From: Paratinospora sagittata
Lineage: Eukaryota > Streptophyta > Magnoliopsida > Ranunculales > Menispermaceae
Length of the DNA stretch: 64,000 nt
Reading direction: 5' to 3'
NCBI GenBank assembly: GCA_035771175.1
Contig: CM069593.1
Span: 18,815,956 to 18,879,955, forward strand
This document shows positions 1 to 13,564 of the stretch, piece after piece. Every line of letters begins with the position of its first letter. Position 1 is the first letter of the stretch. The position numbers and the translations under genes were made by a program. Below the pieces are notes generated by a model. The model made no database searches. It worked only from the letters and a program-made list of their open reading frames with translations, and was not told the DNA's origin.

Positions 1-264
1 CTGAACTCATCTTTCTTTATGTGCATTAAACTCAAAGAGGGAAGGTAGGATTGGGTCCATTAAAATGTGAAGAAGGAGAAATATTGGGTCCATCAAAGAT
101 GTTTATATTAAAATGATATTATTTTTACTAGAAAAATTAATAAAATGTTATAGTCACAATTCTCTTGGAATTGGTATTTCCAAAATGAAATAAAAACGAA
201 ACATTACAAAAATACAAGAACTAAAATTGATGTAAAACATGACTTAAATTAAAATCATTCTTAC

Positions 265-442
265 AAGTGGACTCACCAACAAAATAATAGTTAAATCCTC
301 CGAGGTATATACTGAGTTCGAACGGAAAAAAATTTTAGAATTTCAGGAGGTGCCTTTTTTACGGACTTAGGACTTGCATCTCCAAAATTAGTCGGATGAG
401 TGCAAGTAGGCCCGGATACCCAAGTCTTCAAAAAAAAAAAAG
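265..442 (+). mobile_element. SINE-like relic, plus orientation
   Basis: A tRNA-derived pol III B-box-like motif (GAGTTCGAACGG) lies at about 313-324. About 110 bp further on, a GC-richer tail with GGCCCGGATACCC runs into an A-rich 3' end (430-441). That arrangement is typical of plant SINEs. The A box and the target duplication are not clear, so the left boundary is approximate. Confidence 0.45.
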
Positions 443-1499
443 TAAATAAATAAATCATAATTGTTAGTTGTACATAGTCTTCTTGTAAACCTATGGCCTT
501 TGTTATCTAGGACTCTATGAGTACGTGCTTTTAGTTGTGAAAACTTTGGCCTTTTATTATCAGGTCTCTATAACTTCCATGAGCCTACTACTAATTATTT
601 GTATGTTCTATAAAATGATTCATGGCTTTCATATGAATATATGATGTACTTCAAAAATAAAAAAATTATTGTAATTTTATGACAAAAAAAATCTAAATTC
701 CTATTTGAAGAAATCAATATTACACGTGCATGTACTCCAAAGTCCATTAAATTTAAAACGGAAACATAATGGACAAAACAAGCTTTCAACATAAAAAGAA
801 ATAATTTGTCATAAAAAAATAAAAATAAAAAGTGGGTAGGGTTTAAGGTTCTAAGGATGCATCTATAACTGCAATATTCATAAAATTTGATGGATGAAAC
901 AAATCTATATTATAATACAAATACAAATACAAATAGTGGTCATAGTGAAATTATCTTTTAAGAAAATGATATGTGATGAGGGCGAAACATGGGCAAAAGT
1001 ACAAATACCTTACGTTCGTATAACATTACTATATAATATAATATAATATAATATTTTTTACAACAATGGTCAACAAAAATGTACTTAATTTATATTAAAA
1101 AGAAAGGTAAGATCTTGTGTGCTTTTTCCTAGTAAATTGGGAACCACTCTCAACGAGGATGGTGACGTAGGTGAAGTATAAAGGTGAATTAAGAGAAGGT
1201 GTAGACCACAATTATTAAGAAGTGGGTATACATACATAAAAAAAATAAATAGAAAAATGGTAATCTTACTGTAAAAACTCATTGATATATAGTCATTGAA
1301 AACCTATGTTTTACATATCACAATGGATGTTATAAACAATCCAAAAGGGTGTAATTGCATATAAAATTTATATATATGTTTTTAGTTAAATTAGTATTTT
1401 CTAAATAAATAATTACATGTTTATTGATAAGACTAAGAATACATTAATAACTTGTATAGTGATAAATATATGATTATTTATTATTGGGTGAGAGACACT

Positions 1500-1702
1500 T
1501 TTTTTTTTTTTTTTGTACCAATATTTCGGTACCGGTAGTGTCTTACTCTCCTTTAAAAAAAGACTAATATTTTTGAATTCGAAAAATTACAGATGCAAGG
1601 ACACCTATTCTAATAAAGATAGACGAGGGTGAACTTAAACTCGTAATGAGTCCATAAATTACATTTTGTAATTCGCTTCCTAAATCAAGTAACGAACCCT
1701 TA
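1500..1702 (-). mobile_element. Old SINE, minus orientation, same family as the one at 23174
   Basis: A T-run (1499-1514) is followed by sequence that matches, with many changes, the order of motifs in the element at 23174-23382: an ACCGGTAGTGTC-like block, a CTCTCCTTTA block, and a reverse-complemented GACTCATTACGAGTT block where the B box should be. Imperfect direct repeats flank it (about 1482-1502 and 1701-1724). It is therefore an older, diverged copy of the same SINE family. Confidence 0.55.
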
Positions 1703-4700
1703 TTGAGGATGAGAAACACCTTTTATTGAAGATAAAGTACAACCAGATCACTAAAGGAATGAGAATCGTTTGAGTTTTGTTCTGCCTCTTGGACACGAAA
1801 CCATAAGAAAAAGGAAGGTTGAGATAAGCTCCATAAAAGCACTAGGCCTACTTCAGAAAACAGGAAATGATTACCAACCAACCAACCAATATGATTATAA
1901 AGATACACAATCACTTTAAATAGTATTATTAACCTTAATAAAATCATAATTTCGTATTAGAAAATGATATTTTACGAAAATAACGTTTATTTATATAAAG
2001 AGCATTATTGATTATAGTTAAATATTAAATTAGAGAAACCCCATAATTAGTGTGAATAAGCTTGTTATTTACCAACAAATGATTGATTAACTAGTAATTC
2101 AAAGAATAAATTATAAAATACGATTAAAAGATTCATCACAAATTCAATCTCACTTTCCTTATTCTTATTAAAAAAGATATTCCTGTAAACTTTTAAATCT
2201 AAAAAAAATAGTGCCATGGGGAGTACAAGAACAATTGTCTTGAGTGCCAAAAAAAAAAAAAAAGCGGTTGGTTGGCTTTATCCTTTAGAACAGTACGTAC
2301 TATCTTTTTAAAAAAGAATCTCATAGATTAAACCTTTTGCATTAGCTTTATATATGCCTATTATATATAGTGGTCTAGCTTTCTGTGTCAAATAGATATA
2401 TAAAAAGTCACTTTCACACTTCACTCACACACAACCCCAAAAAAATAAAAAATATATATATATTAGTTAAGATATCAAAGCCTCTACAACCAAAAACCAT
2501 ATATTATTTTCATTTTAGACGATGATGTAAACCATACAATTATCTTTTAAAAACACTAAATATTTAAGGCCTGCTCGATGTGGGATTCGAATAAAAAAAT
2601 TTCTTCACTTAAAAAAACAAAAGTAAAAAACCTATTTTCCAAAATAATAAAAAAATATTTTTTGAATTATATTGTTATTTTTAAATCACATACAAGCCAA
2701 AAATAAATAAATTATTAATAAATATAAACAAATTAAGACCAGTTTGTTGGAAAAGATCTTATCATTTTACTTATGATTCTAATGTGAACTAATCACTCGA
2801 AGACTGGGGTGATTAAAAAAAAAATACAAACAAATCACGTGCATTGAGAAAGAGGCAGAGGATTACTACAGTGATGGATGCGACGGCAGTACGGCAGATG
2901 TTCTGTGAAATAAAGAAATAGTAAAAGACAAATGAATGAAAGCAAGCAGATTTAGGAGAAAAAAAAGATACGTGGGTAGCAAGTAGAAACCGCTTTTCCA
3001 AAATCTTCCCTTGTTTTTTTTTTTGTTCTCTTAAATTAGGGTTTGGGAAGTGGAAGAAGAAGCAGCTAAATTTACGGGCATGCAGAGAAGTAGTCAGGGG
3101 CATCTTGCGCCTCTGATGACGTGGGGCACAAGGGCTGCTGCACGCAAGCTGATATTCTGTCAAATCCTTCCAACTCTTAAATCTTTCTGATCCATTAAAC
3201 CCTTTAGAAGGACAGGGACCATTTTACATCTACTTAAGTATAAAATATGTAGATGGTGATAGAGAGGGAAGAGTGAAACAAAAGGTTTTGGTGTGGTTGG
3301 TTATCTCTTCTTTTTCAATAGTGGGAAGTATGAGTAAAACCTCTTTCTTTTTTGTTCTTTTTTTTTTTTTTTTCTATGCCAAAGCTTGTGGGAATTGAGA
3401 TGATGCCAAAGGGTCAGAGAGGCCCCCACTTACTTCACTCATTAGTACTGCATTTACGCTTTGGAGGCTGAACAACCAATGACTTTAAAATGAAAAATAA
3501 AATAAAATAAAGCTTCTTCTTTTTTCACTTGGTAAAAGCACAAAACAGCTTTTGGAATTTCGTTTTTTGGGTATTGTTATTATTAAGATGGTTCATCACA
3601 TGGAATTTAGCTGGAGAGCCTGTTTTGATAATAATAATAATACTAAAGAGTGGATAGTGCTTTATTTCTTTCTTTTTTTTCATAGGATGTAAAAATCAAA
3701 ACAAAAAGGGTTTATGAGATCCATATATGGGAAAGTGGAGTAACTCATAATTCACAGCACTGTCACTAGTTCCTCCCTTCAAAAGTGCTAATAGATTTGT
3801 GATCTTATGGTATGTAGCTGAAGAAGACTTTCATTAAGTTGCCAATATAAGTAGTACGTAGAGGGTTTGCTGACTTGGAGAATTGCTGCAAATATAGTGC
3901 TGCAAGCCCTTTATGCTCAAAGGCAGCAATGAGACTCTTGTCTGCTCACAGCCTCATATCATAAAGATGATTGCAGAAAAAAGATGCTGCATTGTAAACC
4001 ACATGGACCCTGTCTTGGGAGTTCTATGAGCATTTCAACTTGTTAAATAGTAGTTTCATGAAACAAGATCGCAAGTTTTGGATAAGACTCCATTTAATTA
4101 TGTCTTTCACAAATGTTCTGGGTATTGGCTTAACTCTTGATCTTCCTATTGAAGAACCTAACAGAATGTGAACGGAAAACAGAAAAACTGGTTGGTATGC
4201 TATAATAAAATCTCAGAGAAACTTTGGAAGGTGGGAAGCTGAAACTCCTAAAAAGACTACAATGAGCCAGGAACACGAACCCTGCCAGTCATGATAATAG
4301 CAAGGGACATTTTTATGAGCATTAGTCATCATGTTGGCTGCAATATTTAAAGCTGGGGTTTGATGTGATTAACTTTTTTAGTACACGAATATTAAAGAGT
4401 AGTACTGTTTTTGGTAGATCAAACGTGTGATATACACTCAACTGTAGTTCAACCTGAAGTCTCAGCGGCAACAAGGCCATAAAACATGGGAAAATTAGGA
4501 AGAAAGCATACAATTTTGCCCAAGGAGCATTAAAGGATAGAAAAATGGCATACAAAGAATAGTCAAAAAGATAAATATGGTGCACATGAAAGTTGAAAAG
4601 TTCTCCCTCCAGCAATACTTGACTTAAAAAAACTATCTAACATAGTACAAAAGAGTTCTTACATGTTTACAGAAACAGGTTACCTTTGATGAAATTGGCA

Positions 4701-4710
4701 CTTGAAATTG

Positions 4711-7700
4711 TTAATAAACATATGGCAGTATCCTCCATGGAACAACGTTGCAATATTCCTTCCAAATATCTTTGTACTTCTCAGAGCACCGAGCTTCATC
4801 TCTTCTCTCTCTCCATACCAGAAGAATAAAAAGGTAAAGAGGGTAAAAATATGGAACTGGGGAACTGCCAAAAGTAGTTTGAGATGTCACTTGATCAAGA
4901 TCTTACAATGGTGTCTGTGAAACACAAAATTTAACAGTAGTAAATAAGTTACCTGGCTCCACAAGGCAAACTGAAGGATAGTGCAAGCAGCAAGTCACCA
5001 AGGTAATTGCAGTGCCTAGCTATCCCCCTGTCACGAAATGAGAGAAATTCAGTGCAACCATGGGATGATGCATATTTAACTCCACTGAAAGGTCTTCATA
5101 TGAAACAACTGGTACAGACTGTGGTAAAACATCTTAAAAGTCCTGGGAAAGGCATCCTCACTTAAAATTTTGGAAGGTTAAGCAATTCAATAGCTCACAC
5201 GATCACAATCCTGGAATCTTGGAAGTTTCATACACGTCACAGGATCAAGATGCACAGCCTTACAGGATCTCCTCAAATGAAAGAGTTGTAATGAAGGGAT
5301 GACCTCAACCATATGTCCATATCATTCTAATTAATTTCAGAAAAAATGTAGCAAGTATTGCTATCCAACTACCCATGAATTTGCTTTAGGAAAATTAGCA
5401 AAATCCTACAGTTAGTAGGTTATGATATCAGATCTAGAATTATTACTTTTCCAATGCTTATTGTGCCATGCAATCTATGCTCCATCAATACCTAAACCAT
5501 CCAATGGGCTTGCAAGTTATGATTCACTTGGAGTACAAGAATAGATCAAGAGAAGTTAAGAAAACAATAAGTCAATATCTTAAAAATATTTTCAAAAAGG
5601 AGAAAATGTTTTACTATACTTGCAGAATCTTTTTTCTAATTAGAACTTTTTCTGAAAAAAAAGTGTTCTCTATTTATTCCCTTTTCTCTAACAAGTGATA
5701 TTTGAGTGTTTTGACACTAAATTTTTATTTAGTTTACAAGAAGAAGCTCACTTAATCTCTTATACTTCATTTGTTCCCATTCTTAATTATACTAAATCCA
5801 GTTAAAACATAGAACAATCCGGTGGCATTTGAATCATCGAAGTAGCAAAAAAATATATTTCCCATGGGAGGAATAAGGACAAACCCACTAATAAAAAAGG
5901 TGTCGTGAATGGGAAGCTCACCAATAACCAGAAGCAAGTAACTTTCCTCCGATGACTTTTGGAGGCTGACCCCATATAGGAGCTTTAGAGTTCTTCTTGA
6001 ATATATGCTTTTGCTTGTTGGCTCCTCTAAAGACCAGATACCTGCCTGATTTGTGTATTAGTGCTATTTCAGGAAGGTAACACAAATAAAGGTGAAGCTA
6101 CTGAGCTATTGTCAGCAAGATTAGCATACCCAATCAGAAAAACAAAACAATTAGCAATAGCAGCCGCTGTTGTCAGCTCCACTTTGTTACTTAAGAGCCA
6201 CCAACCCTACACCAAATATCAAAAGAGTTAGATGATATGCAATATTAAAAATAAGAAACAGAGCTTTAGAATCATTGCCCAAATGACCATTCGTTAAAAA
6301 AATTTCATCCTCAAGGAGCACAGAAAACCAATTTAGTGATGCAGCAAAATGGAACTGCAACTATTTCACAAGAGAGCCAAACATAGCATAGTACATAACA
6401 CAAACAAAAAGAAATTTAACTATTCCACTTGTTAGTTATATACCTGAATACTAAAAGTGAATGGGATCCATACTAAATCTCCAAATACCAACATGTAGCC
6501 CAATCTCTCAGCAATAATATCCCACCTAAAAAAATACAAAGTTCCTCAACCTTGTTTGATATGGATGATCGTAGTGACATCTTGGTGCCAAGTAGATGCA
6601 ATTTGAAAAGGAAAGGAGAAAAAAAAGGTAAATGCCAGATTGTTAAGTATAAAATGAATGAAGCAGATGAAAATGTGTACAATAAGAAGCATGACTGTAA
6701 TTCTGTAAGGAGTGAATCATAGGAAAAGGACTTGGGGAAGTAAATACATCAATGGAAAGCAAAAGAACTCATGGAAGTGCATACATCAACTAAAATGCTA
6801 TTTGCCTTTTCAACTTTCACTATTTGTTTCACAGTGTAAATATCAAATTACTATCTCTCCATTATTTTAGTTGTCCAAAGCTCAATGAAACATGTTTAGT
6901 ATGAAAATGAGAAAAGATAAATGCAAGCGTAAGGAATCCTGGCTCTCTTTTGTGTCCATGGGCTTCATACCAATATGTGGGTCATTTTCCAAGTAATAAA
7001 AAGGGTGTGTCTAGTGCACAAGGCTGCTGCCATTGCTAGGTCCAGGGGAGGGACAATGTCCACAACTTTACCTCCATCAGTTAGAAGGGTTATTATTTTT
7101 TGTTGGATCAGGAGTTCAACTAGTACCAATTGTGTCCCTACTTAACCATCTCTAAACTCAGGTGTGGTCATGTGGGGTTTTACTCAAAAAGGCTTCAGTT
7201 CTAATAAAGGGAAGATGCATAATTATATCTCACGTGATGAACCTTTTATTTCCGATGTGGACTATTGTTTCAATCCTACACATCCAACAATTAAGGTGGA
7301 TCCAACTATGTATATCAAAAGAATATAGACATTAATAATCCCCCCTCACATGATGGCATGTAGAAGATATTTGTAACAGTGAGGAAAGGCAAAACTAATA
7401 GATGAGAGAAACAAGCAAACACTTGTAAGGAGGTTTAAACACAAGGCCTCAAGAATCAAAGCTTTGATACCATAGAAAATACTTGAGCTAAAAGAATAGT
7501 TGATAGATCAAGGTCCAACTATGCATATCAAGTGAATATAGACATGCATAAGGATGATATTAGAAACATGGCGAAAATAAGCACATTGTGAATTGTTAAA
7601 AGATTGGTATTATGATAGGGTGTGTTAGTGCCAACAGAATTAACAAGATTTAGCTCCAAAATGTACAATTTCTTTTTTAGGAAAAAGTTCATTATTCTGC

Positions 7701-10700
7701 TGGATAAGCAAAATGTCAAAAATATACTTACGTGGAGGTCATATACTCTTCATAAAAGAAGTAGTCCAGAACGTAGAGCTGAAAATGAATGCCAGAATAA
7801 TGATTAGCTGTCAAAGATGGTAGATTGCACAATCTAGCATTTTTCTAGTCAGATTACCAAAACAAAGAGCTGGTAAAGGATCATTGACATGCCCAAGCTT
7901 CCATCTTGGAGGCTTTTTGCCAGAATTGAAAGGTTGATAAGTAGCCATCCCATCATTCCTGCTCTTACAAAGAAAAATCTATAGGAGGATGAGAATCATA
8001 ATGTCCGAAAAATCTTACCATAACCATTTCCTTCAATGTTAAGTTTGAACAGAGGACCAACCAAGTCAACCAAAATAGGCCATGTTGTTGAAGTATCAAA
8101 CAAGAAGGGAAGAAAAACATCCCATGATGTCCAAGAATATTGAGAAAGCAATTAAAATATAGTCTTGACAGCAAGTTGTACTATGCTAACTGGTCGTGGA
8201 GGAAAAAGGGATCTGAATGATAGAAATAGGAGAGGAAACATGTACAACCAAATTCTTAAGATCATATAGCCAAGTGTTTCCCACCAGTCAACTGTGCTAC
8301 TTAAGGACAATCTAACTACAGTTTTGACATTGCAGAATTGTTGCTTTCCAATGTTGGAAAATATAAAATTTCTTTCAAAATAATTGAAAGATTAGGATAA
8401 ATATGAACCATCTACAAAATGTTAAGTCTTCAGGAATTTTAGAAAATTGACTAAGGATAGGAAATGAGCACAAATGGGAAAGTAGATGGCATACTTGAGG
8501 TCAATTCCCAGAAAATAAGGATTCAGCTGTATTCCAAACCACCTACAAGATGGAGAGTAGACATAAAATCAAGAAAATAACTTGATGCATTTTTCAATTA
8601 GTAAGCAATAAAGGCGCTGTTATTTGATGTTGAAATAAACATTGTGGAATACTTGAAATTACGTAAACCAATTGAACAGTCTTTAAAATTGTATGCATAG
8701 ATGTGCATTCTAAAAGAATCGTCATGGAATGTTAATGAGACATTTAATCTCCAGCACCTAGGGCGTCTTAACACTCCAAATAATGTGAAAAAAAAAACAT
8801 TACTCAAAAAAAGGATGATTGGGTCAGTCTTCAAGACAAACATACGAATCCCAAAATGCTGCTTTCCTCAGAACTGGCGTGCACTACAGTGCAATAATTT
8901 TGTCCATATCAAACACTTAACAGTGCGAACAACAACAAATATCATTTGTTGCCTTTCCACTTGGGCCTTATCAGCAGTAAACTGGTGAATATTACAATCT
9001 TTTTCCATGCATCCTTGATTCATGAAATTCTGGGTTGCTCTTTCAACCTACAGATCAATCAATTTCACCAAAATGCACCATCCCATTTTCTGTTAATGGC
9101 TGCCAAACATAGAATGGGCCATGGCCCATACTGTTTATCCCTTGCCTTCTAACAGAGAAACATATTTAAAAAAAGCAACGAAAAAGGTGCATTTCTAGCA
9201 AGAAATATTAAATTTCAATTTGTAATTTGAATTGAGCTACAACACGGAAAGAAAAGTGAAAAGGCAACTATATGTTCTGAAAACAGTACGGTGAAGGCCA
9301 ATATTCCAGTTTAAAAAATAAAAATTCATGACAAATGCTGTTAGATGCCGTAATGACTAACTATTATTAATGAAAGAAAGAAAGAAACACAAGCACATAC
9401 ACCACACAGGACGTAAAGCTTTCATAGCAATATGTAACATAACAAGTTCAGGTATTAGCATTATAAACAACCTTTTCTGTTAGAATTCCATTTTCAAATT
9501 ATAGGTATAGGTCTTGTAACATCCCAAAACAGATATTAGTAGATTTATGAGAAAAAACTCTGTTATGTAATAACAACTGAATTTGTGACACAGGCCATTT
9601 AATAATATTTTGTACAACAAATGAGTGCAAGAAACAATTGCCAGCCCCACAGTTACTTATCAACGCCGAAATTTATCTTTGAAACAAAAGAAATTATGCT
9701 TCATAATTATAATTCATAAGTTGTTTTTTGTCTAAAATTCTAAATAGATAATATGAGTCCCTAATAGAAAAGAATAAATATTATCTTTTTTTTCTATGAA
9801 TATATAATCCTTCTTCCCTCCAGAATTTCTATACATATTTCTCTTCGCCCCTGTTATATACAATTTCTGATTACTTTTTAGGTTGGACAATCCAAACCAG
9901 CATTCCACTTCTAGCAAAGCTTTCTGAATGTTTTGAGCAAGAAGCAAAAACAGGAATGGGCTTACAAAAGTTCCTTGTCATTTCATTTGGCACCCTAGCC
10001 TATTTGAGCAATTTGCGGTTATCATAATTCATAATCAATAAAAAAAATCTGTGACAGCACCTATGACGTTTACACTTCACCACCACAACATCTCCCCATA
10101 ATTCTCATCACTGAAATTAATAACTACCAAAATATTCTCCTCATAAAAGAATATCTAGAAATCACATTCTATGACTGAACACTACATTGAAAGTAAAGCA
10201 AAAGCACATGAGCCAACAAATTGTACAGGGAACCAATCAGAATTTCATTGTGTTGATCGTCATCTATTCTATATTATATAATTTGGGGTTTGACTTCTTA
10301 CAAAGACAGATTTTGCTCTTATTCGGTATAAAAAGAACTAGGTGACCGTGTCCACTTCATAGTGGCGAAGAGACATATTACTAGAAACTAAGCAGAATAG
10401 TTTTGATATGACATTCCAACATTCCAGTTTCTATTAGAATAAAAATCTCCTATGACTACCATGAAATTTAAACCAGAAAAGATAGATAGTAAAAGAAAAA
10501 TTAGGATGCTATGTCAGGGCACCAGTCATGAATTAAGTTTCCCGTAACGTGCTGCTTTAAAGAGGAACTCTGATCACGAGACTGACGACCAGCAGCATAA
10601 AGTATCATTGTCACCTAGCACGAGAAAAAAAGGAACCAGGAAACATCATAAGGCAACAGTCATCATAAAGGCAAATATGTGCCTGTGAGTGTCAAGCTAT

Positions 10701-12440
10701 TGCACCAAATCAAATGAACTTAAAATTCTGTTACCAGCCTGTCACTCATTTCATTCCTTGTCAAAGAAAGTCATCATTGTTGCCAGTCAACTCTTAATTC
10801 TTCCATGTCTTGGTCGTATATAAATTTAAACATTCACGGAGAAGACATAGCAGGTGTTTAGAGTGAGAACAAAGTAAGTGCCTCTGACCTATCAACAAAT
10901 GCTGACCAAGTAACCCTTATTCTTCACAGTTAGGTCATAGTTTCAGGTTCTGCAGTAGAACCATGATGCATCATTTGAGACGATGCAGTAATGTGATGCT
11001 TGTGAAAGTTTAAACCTTTGCCCCAATCTGCACTGGACAGTCTGGGCCTCTCTCCAAGGCTCCAATGGGGGCTTCTAATCCATCTCACATTAATTTGTTA
11101 TGCCAAGATGAACTCTAAAAATATCCATTACTCTGAGGCCCTATAACAAACACCAACAGCCCTTCAGTATCTGATTCATGTGGACCAGCCTAAAAAGCAT
11201 TCGTGCTATATTTCTGCAAGACCTGGTTTCTTGTTACCATCATGTTGTCTGTCTGAAGCTATAACATCCATGCATGGAAGAACCTAAAAGAGCCATTCCC
11301 AAGAGTCGATTTGCAAGAACAACTACTCCCTTTGACAAGGAAGTGAAATATGTGATAGTGAAAAACAAAGTCCATTTGACATAGTGTTGAAGGCTTAAAG
11401 AGTAAGGGACCAGTCAAGATTATAGAGCGATTATGATATATGACAAACACAATTTATTCAACTCTCAACTCCAGATGAGATCTCAAGTAGCTTTCTTTTT
11501 TTTTCTTTTTTCTTTTTTTAAGAATGCAGAAACAAATGAATCCAGCGACGGAGCTTCTTTCCTTTTCTTTTTCTTGTATTCAAAACAACGAACATTGATT
11601 TGATAATTACAACTAAAACTTCAAGCACACAAATTACAATTGGCTGCTTAGATCTAAGCAGCTAAAATAGCTAATGCAACCTAGCTACCTCGTCCATCTT
11701 ATACATATATATAATTTTTTTTCAAAAAAAGGATTTGAAAAGCAGTGAATTTACCAGAATGCTGAATCCGGTAGTTGCGGACAGCAGCTCAAATCCTCTG
11801 TCAGCAATCACCTGAAATCAGTCTTAGCGATTAATTTCCACTAGACAGACCAAATCAAAGAAACAAACCAATGCCATAACTAGAAAGGCCAAAATATAAC
11901 ATAAAACAAATCGTAAGCAGAAGCAAATACAGCAGGTGATATCAACTTCATCGCAACTCCGGCTCCTAGAAGCGCAACCAGCAAAAGAAGCGTAAAAAGA
12001 CCTAAAAACACCTAATATCAGAATTAAAATAGCATTGTAACGCTTCGCAGGTACTTCGAATCGTGAAATCAAACTTGAAGAATGAAAAAAGATTGATTTG
12101 AAGTAAATCTAACCGTTGCAGCGGTAATGGAGTCGAGAACTGTCTGATAGTGTCGCGCCGGGAACAATCTTTCCAGGTAAAATAGAACCAGCGATCCCCA
12201 AGTAAACGAAGAAGCTCGCAAGTATAACCACCTAAAAAAAAAAAAGAAGAAAAATGAGAACAGGTCAGTGAAGAAGAAAAGAAGAAGCAAGCAATATTTT
12301 GTTCAATTGAATCGATTCTTGATTCATCGATGGTGGATTGGAAATGAACGGTGGATTTTTTTTTTTTTTCTTCAGGTTCTTCTACTACTTACAGAGAGCC
12401 ATGACGGGATCAGAGATTGGAGAACGGAAGCAATTTCCAT
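4711..12440 (-). CDS. FK: Delta(14)-sterol reductase (FACKEL type), 13 exons
   Basis: This gene encodes the NADPH-dependent C-14 sterol reductase, which removes the Delta-14 double bond after CYP51 in plant sterol synthesis, in the ER membrane. Exons, in transcript order: 12440-12393, 12231-12114, 12001-11931, 11811-11755, 10614-10523, 8542-8495, 7978-7858, 7778-7732, 6525-6444, 6206-6130, 6041-5922, 5027-4953, 4864-4711. They sum to 1,110 nt and 369 residues, the length I recall for Arabidopsis FK, and all phases match. The family signatures are present: LPGKIVPG near residue 38, DWWFGIQLNP in the middle, GIARHCNYLGD at 295-305, and the C-terminal block RERRDEARCSEKY ending in VPWRILPYVY. 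The rest is a series of hydrophobic membrane helices. The start is the first ATG of an exon ending in a strong GTAAGT donor. Loss of this enzyme in Arabidopsis gives the fackel embryo defect (known biology). Introns are long, and one holds LTR-retroelement debris. Confidence 0.96.
7085..7500 (-). mobile_element. LTR-retroelement-like debris in an FK intron
   Basis: This intron segment contains GCTTTGATACCATA (about 7460-7473), the reverse complement of a slightly altered initiator-Met-tRNA primer-binding site as used by plant Copia elements. It also contains a TTTCCGATGTGGAC block (about 7248-7261) of a type common in plant LTRs. No pol domain or intact boundary is visible. I infer a truncated Copia-like relic in minus orientation. 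Confidence 0.4.
8543..10522 (-). other. Large FK intron without recognisable content
   Basis: This 2-kb intron separates the exon ending in HDW from the one starting WFGIQLNP. It has simple runs such as GAAAGAAAGAAAG near 9374 and a small perfect palindrome around GGCCATGGCC near 9120. I see no bounded transposon and no second coding unit in it. Confidence 0.5.
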
Positions 12441-12888
12441 TTTCTCTCCGCTTCTTCGTTCCCTCTCGTTAGAGCCCGGGCTTCATTTGAAGGAATGTAA
12501 CGCCGGCGTGGAAGAAAACCTTGTGTTAATAATAATTAATTAGGGTAACTTGTGGGGATTTAATATTGGTACCTAATCTAATCTCATTTTGTAATACCTC
12601 ATCTAATCACAATTGATTCATTTTTTTTATTGTTAATAGGTGAGATGTTTTTTTCTCAGAAAGTATGATTATTCTCAGAGAAAATTTTTGAAAAAAAAAC
12701 TATTTTTACAAATGTTTAATTAAATAGGAGAGCAACTGTGAGAATAAATTCACAAAAAAAAAATATTAAAAATATATATATTATGGAAGATATCTTTTGA
12801 GTAGAGTACTTTGTTCGTGAATCATTGTTTTGAAAACTTGTACATTTAAAAAACTACGGTGATAAAACAAAGGAGGGGCTGGGAAAAT

Positions 12889-12946
<58 letters not shown>

Positions 12947-13230
12947 TTTTAATTTTTAATTTTTAATTATCAAGCACGTCGCCAAAGCCCACAGCGAACG
13001 TCTCCAGCGTAAATGTGAGGAGGATGTATAGCTGATATAGGATCTTGTGAAATAGGATTTGATTATCTAAGCTCTGACGTTTTGAAAATTATTTCATCTA
13101 ACTTGTAACTTAATTATATTTTGTCCAAATTCTAGGTGTTTATCTTGATATATTTTGTATTTATTTGATGATTATTTAATATTTGTATATTTGCTGCTTG
13201 ATAATATATATAAATATGGGCATTATAAAT
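12441..13230. other. FK upstream region with an (AT)n run
   Basis: This is the probable FK promoter side (transcription runs leftwards from 12440), grading into anonymous AT-rich DNA. A pure (AT)n tract of about 50 bp lies at 12892-12938, followed directly by a T-run. No gene is visible. Confidence 0.5.
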
Positions 13231-13564
13231 TATATATAGGTCATGTTAAATTAAAGTATAATGCATGTGTTATAATTTATGCATGGGCTCATATTAAACC
13301 ATGAATTGATATGGATTAGGATTGATTGAATAAAATGATAAATGAGAATGAAAATTTGGTGTATTAGATGGATTGGACATTTAAAATACATGGAAGCATG
13401 AGATTGGTTAAAATACATGTGGTTGGTATGGGTAGTATGAGACCAACACATGTCAAGTTGATACATGAGAATAGACAAGTGTCTCATGCCTCATTGCTCT
13501 TCTCCAATACATGTCAAGCTGGTGCATGAGACCAACACATGTCAAGTTGGTGTACGAGAATGCA

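Larger units (their letters stand above)
1..4400. other. AT-rich intergenic region, no gene seen
   Basis: No open frame here has the codon use, length or similarity of a plant gene. The longest (about 2813-3163, minus) is low-complexity and resembles no family I know. The stretch holds homopolymer runs, two SINE-like relics (listed separately) and, near 2573-2595, a piece of the kind often left by old LTR elements. The right end (about 4400-4710) is probably the 3' UTR and downstream flank of the sterol reductase gene that ends at 4711. I scanned 3300-4100 for familiar conserved microRNA sequences and saw none. Confidence 0.6.

Noticed and set aside
2813..3163. 116-codon minus-strand frame
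   Set aside because: Low-complexity Phe/Ser/Lys-rich translation of promoter-like DNA, with no family resemblance and no splice context.
3300..4100. Possible microRNA precursor
   Set aside because: I scanned for well-known conserved plant microRNA sequences and saw no match, and no convincing long hairpin was evident by eye.
9115..9132. GGGCCATGGCCC palindrome in an FK intron
   Set aside because: A single short restriction-site-like palindrome is expected by chance at this scale and has no partner or context.
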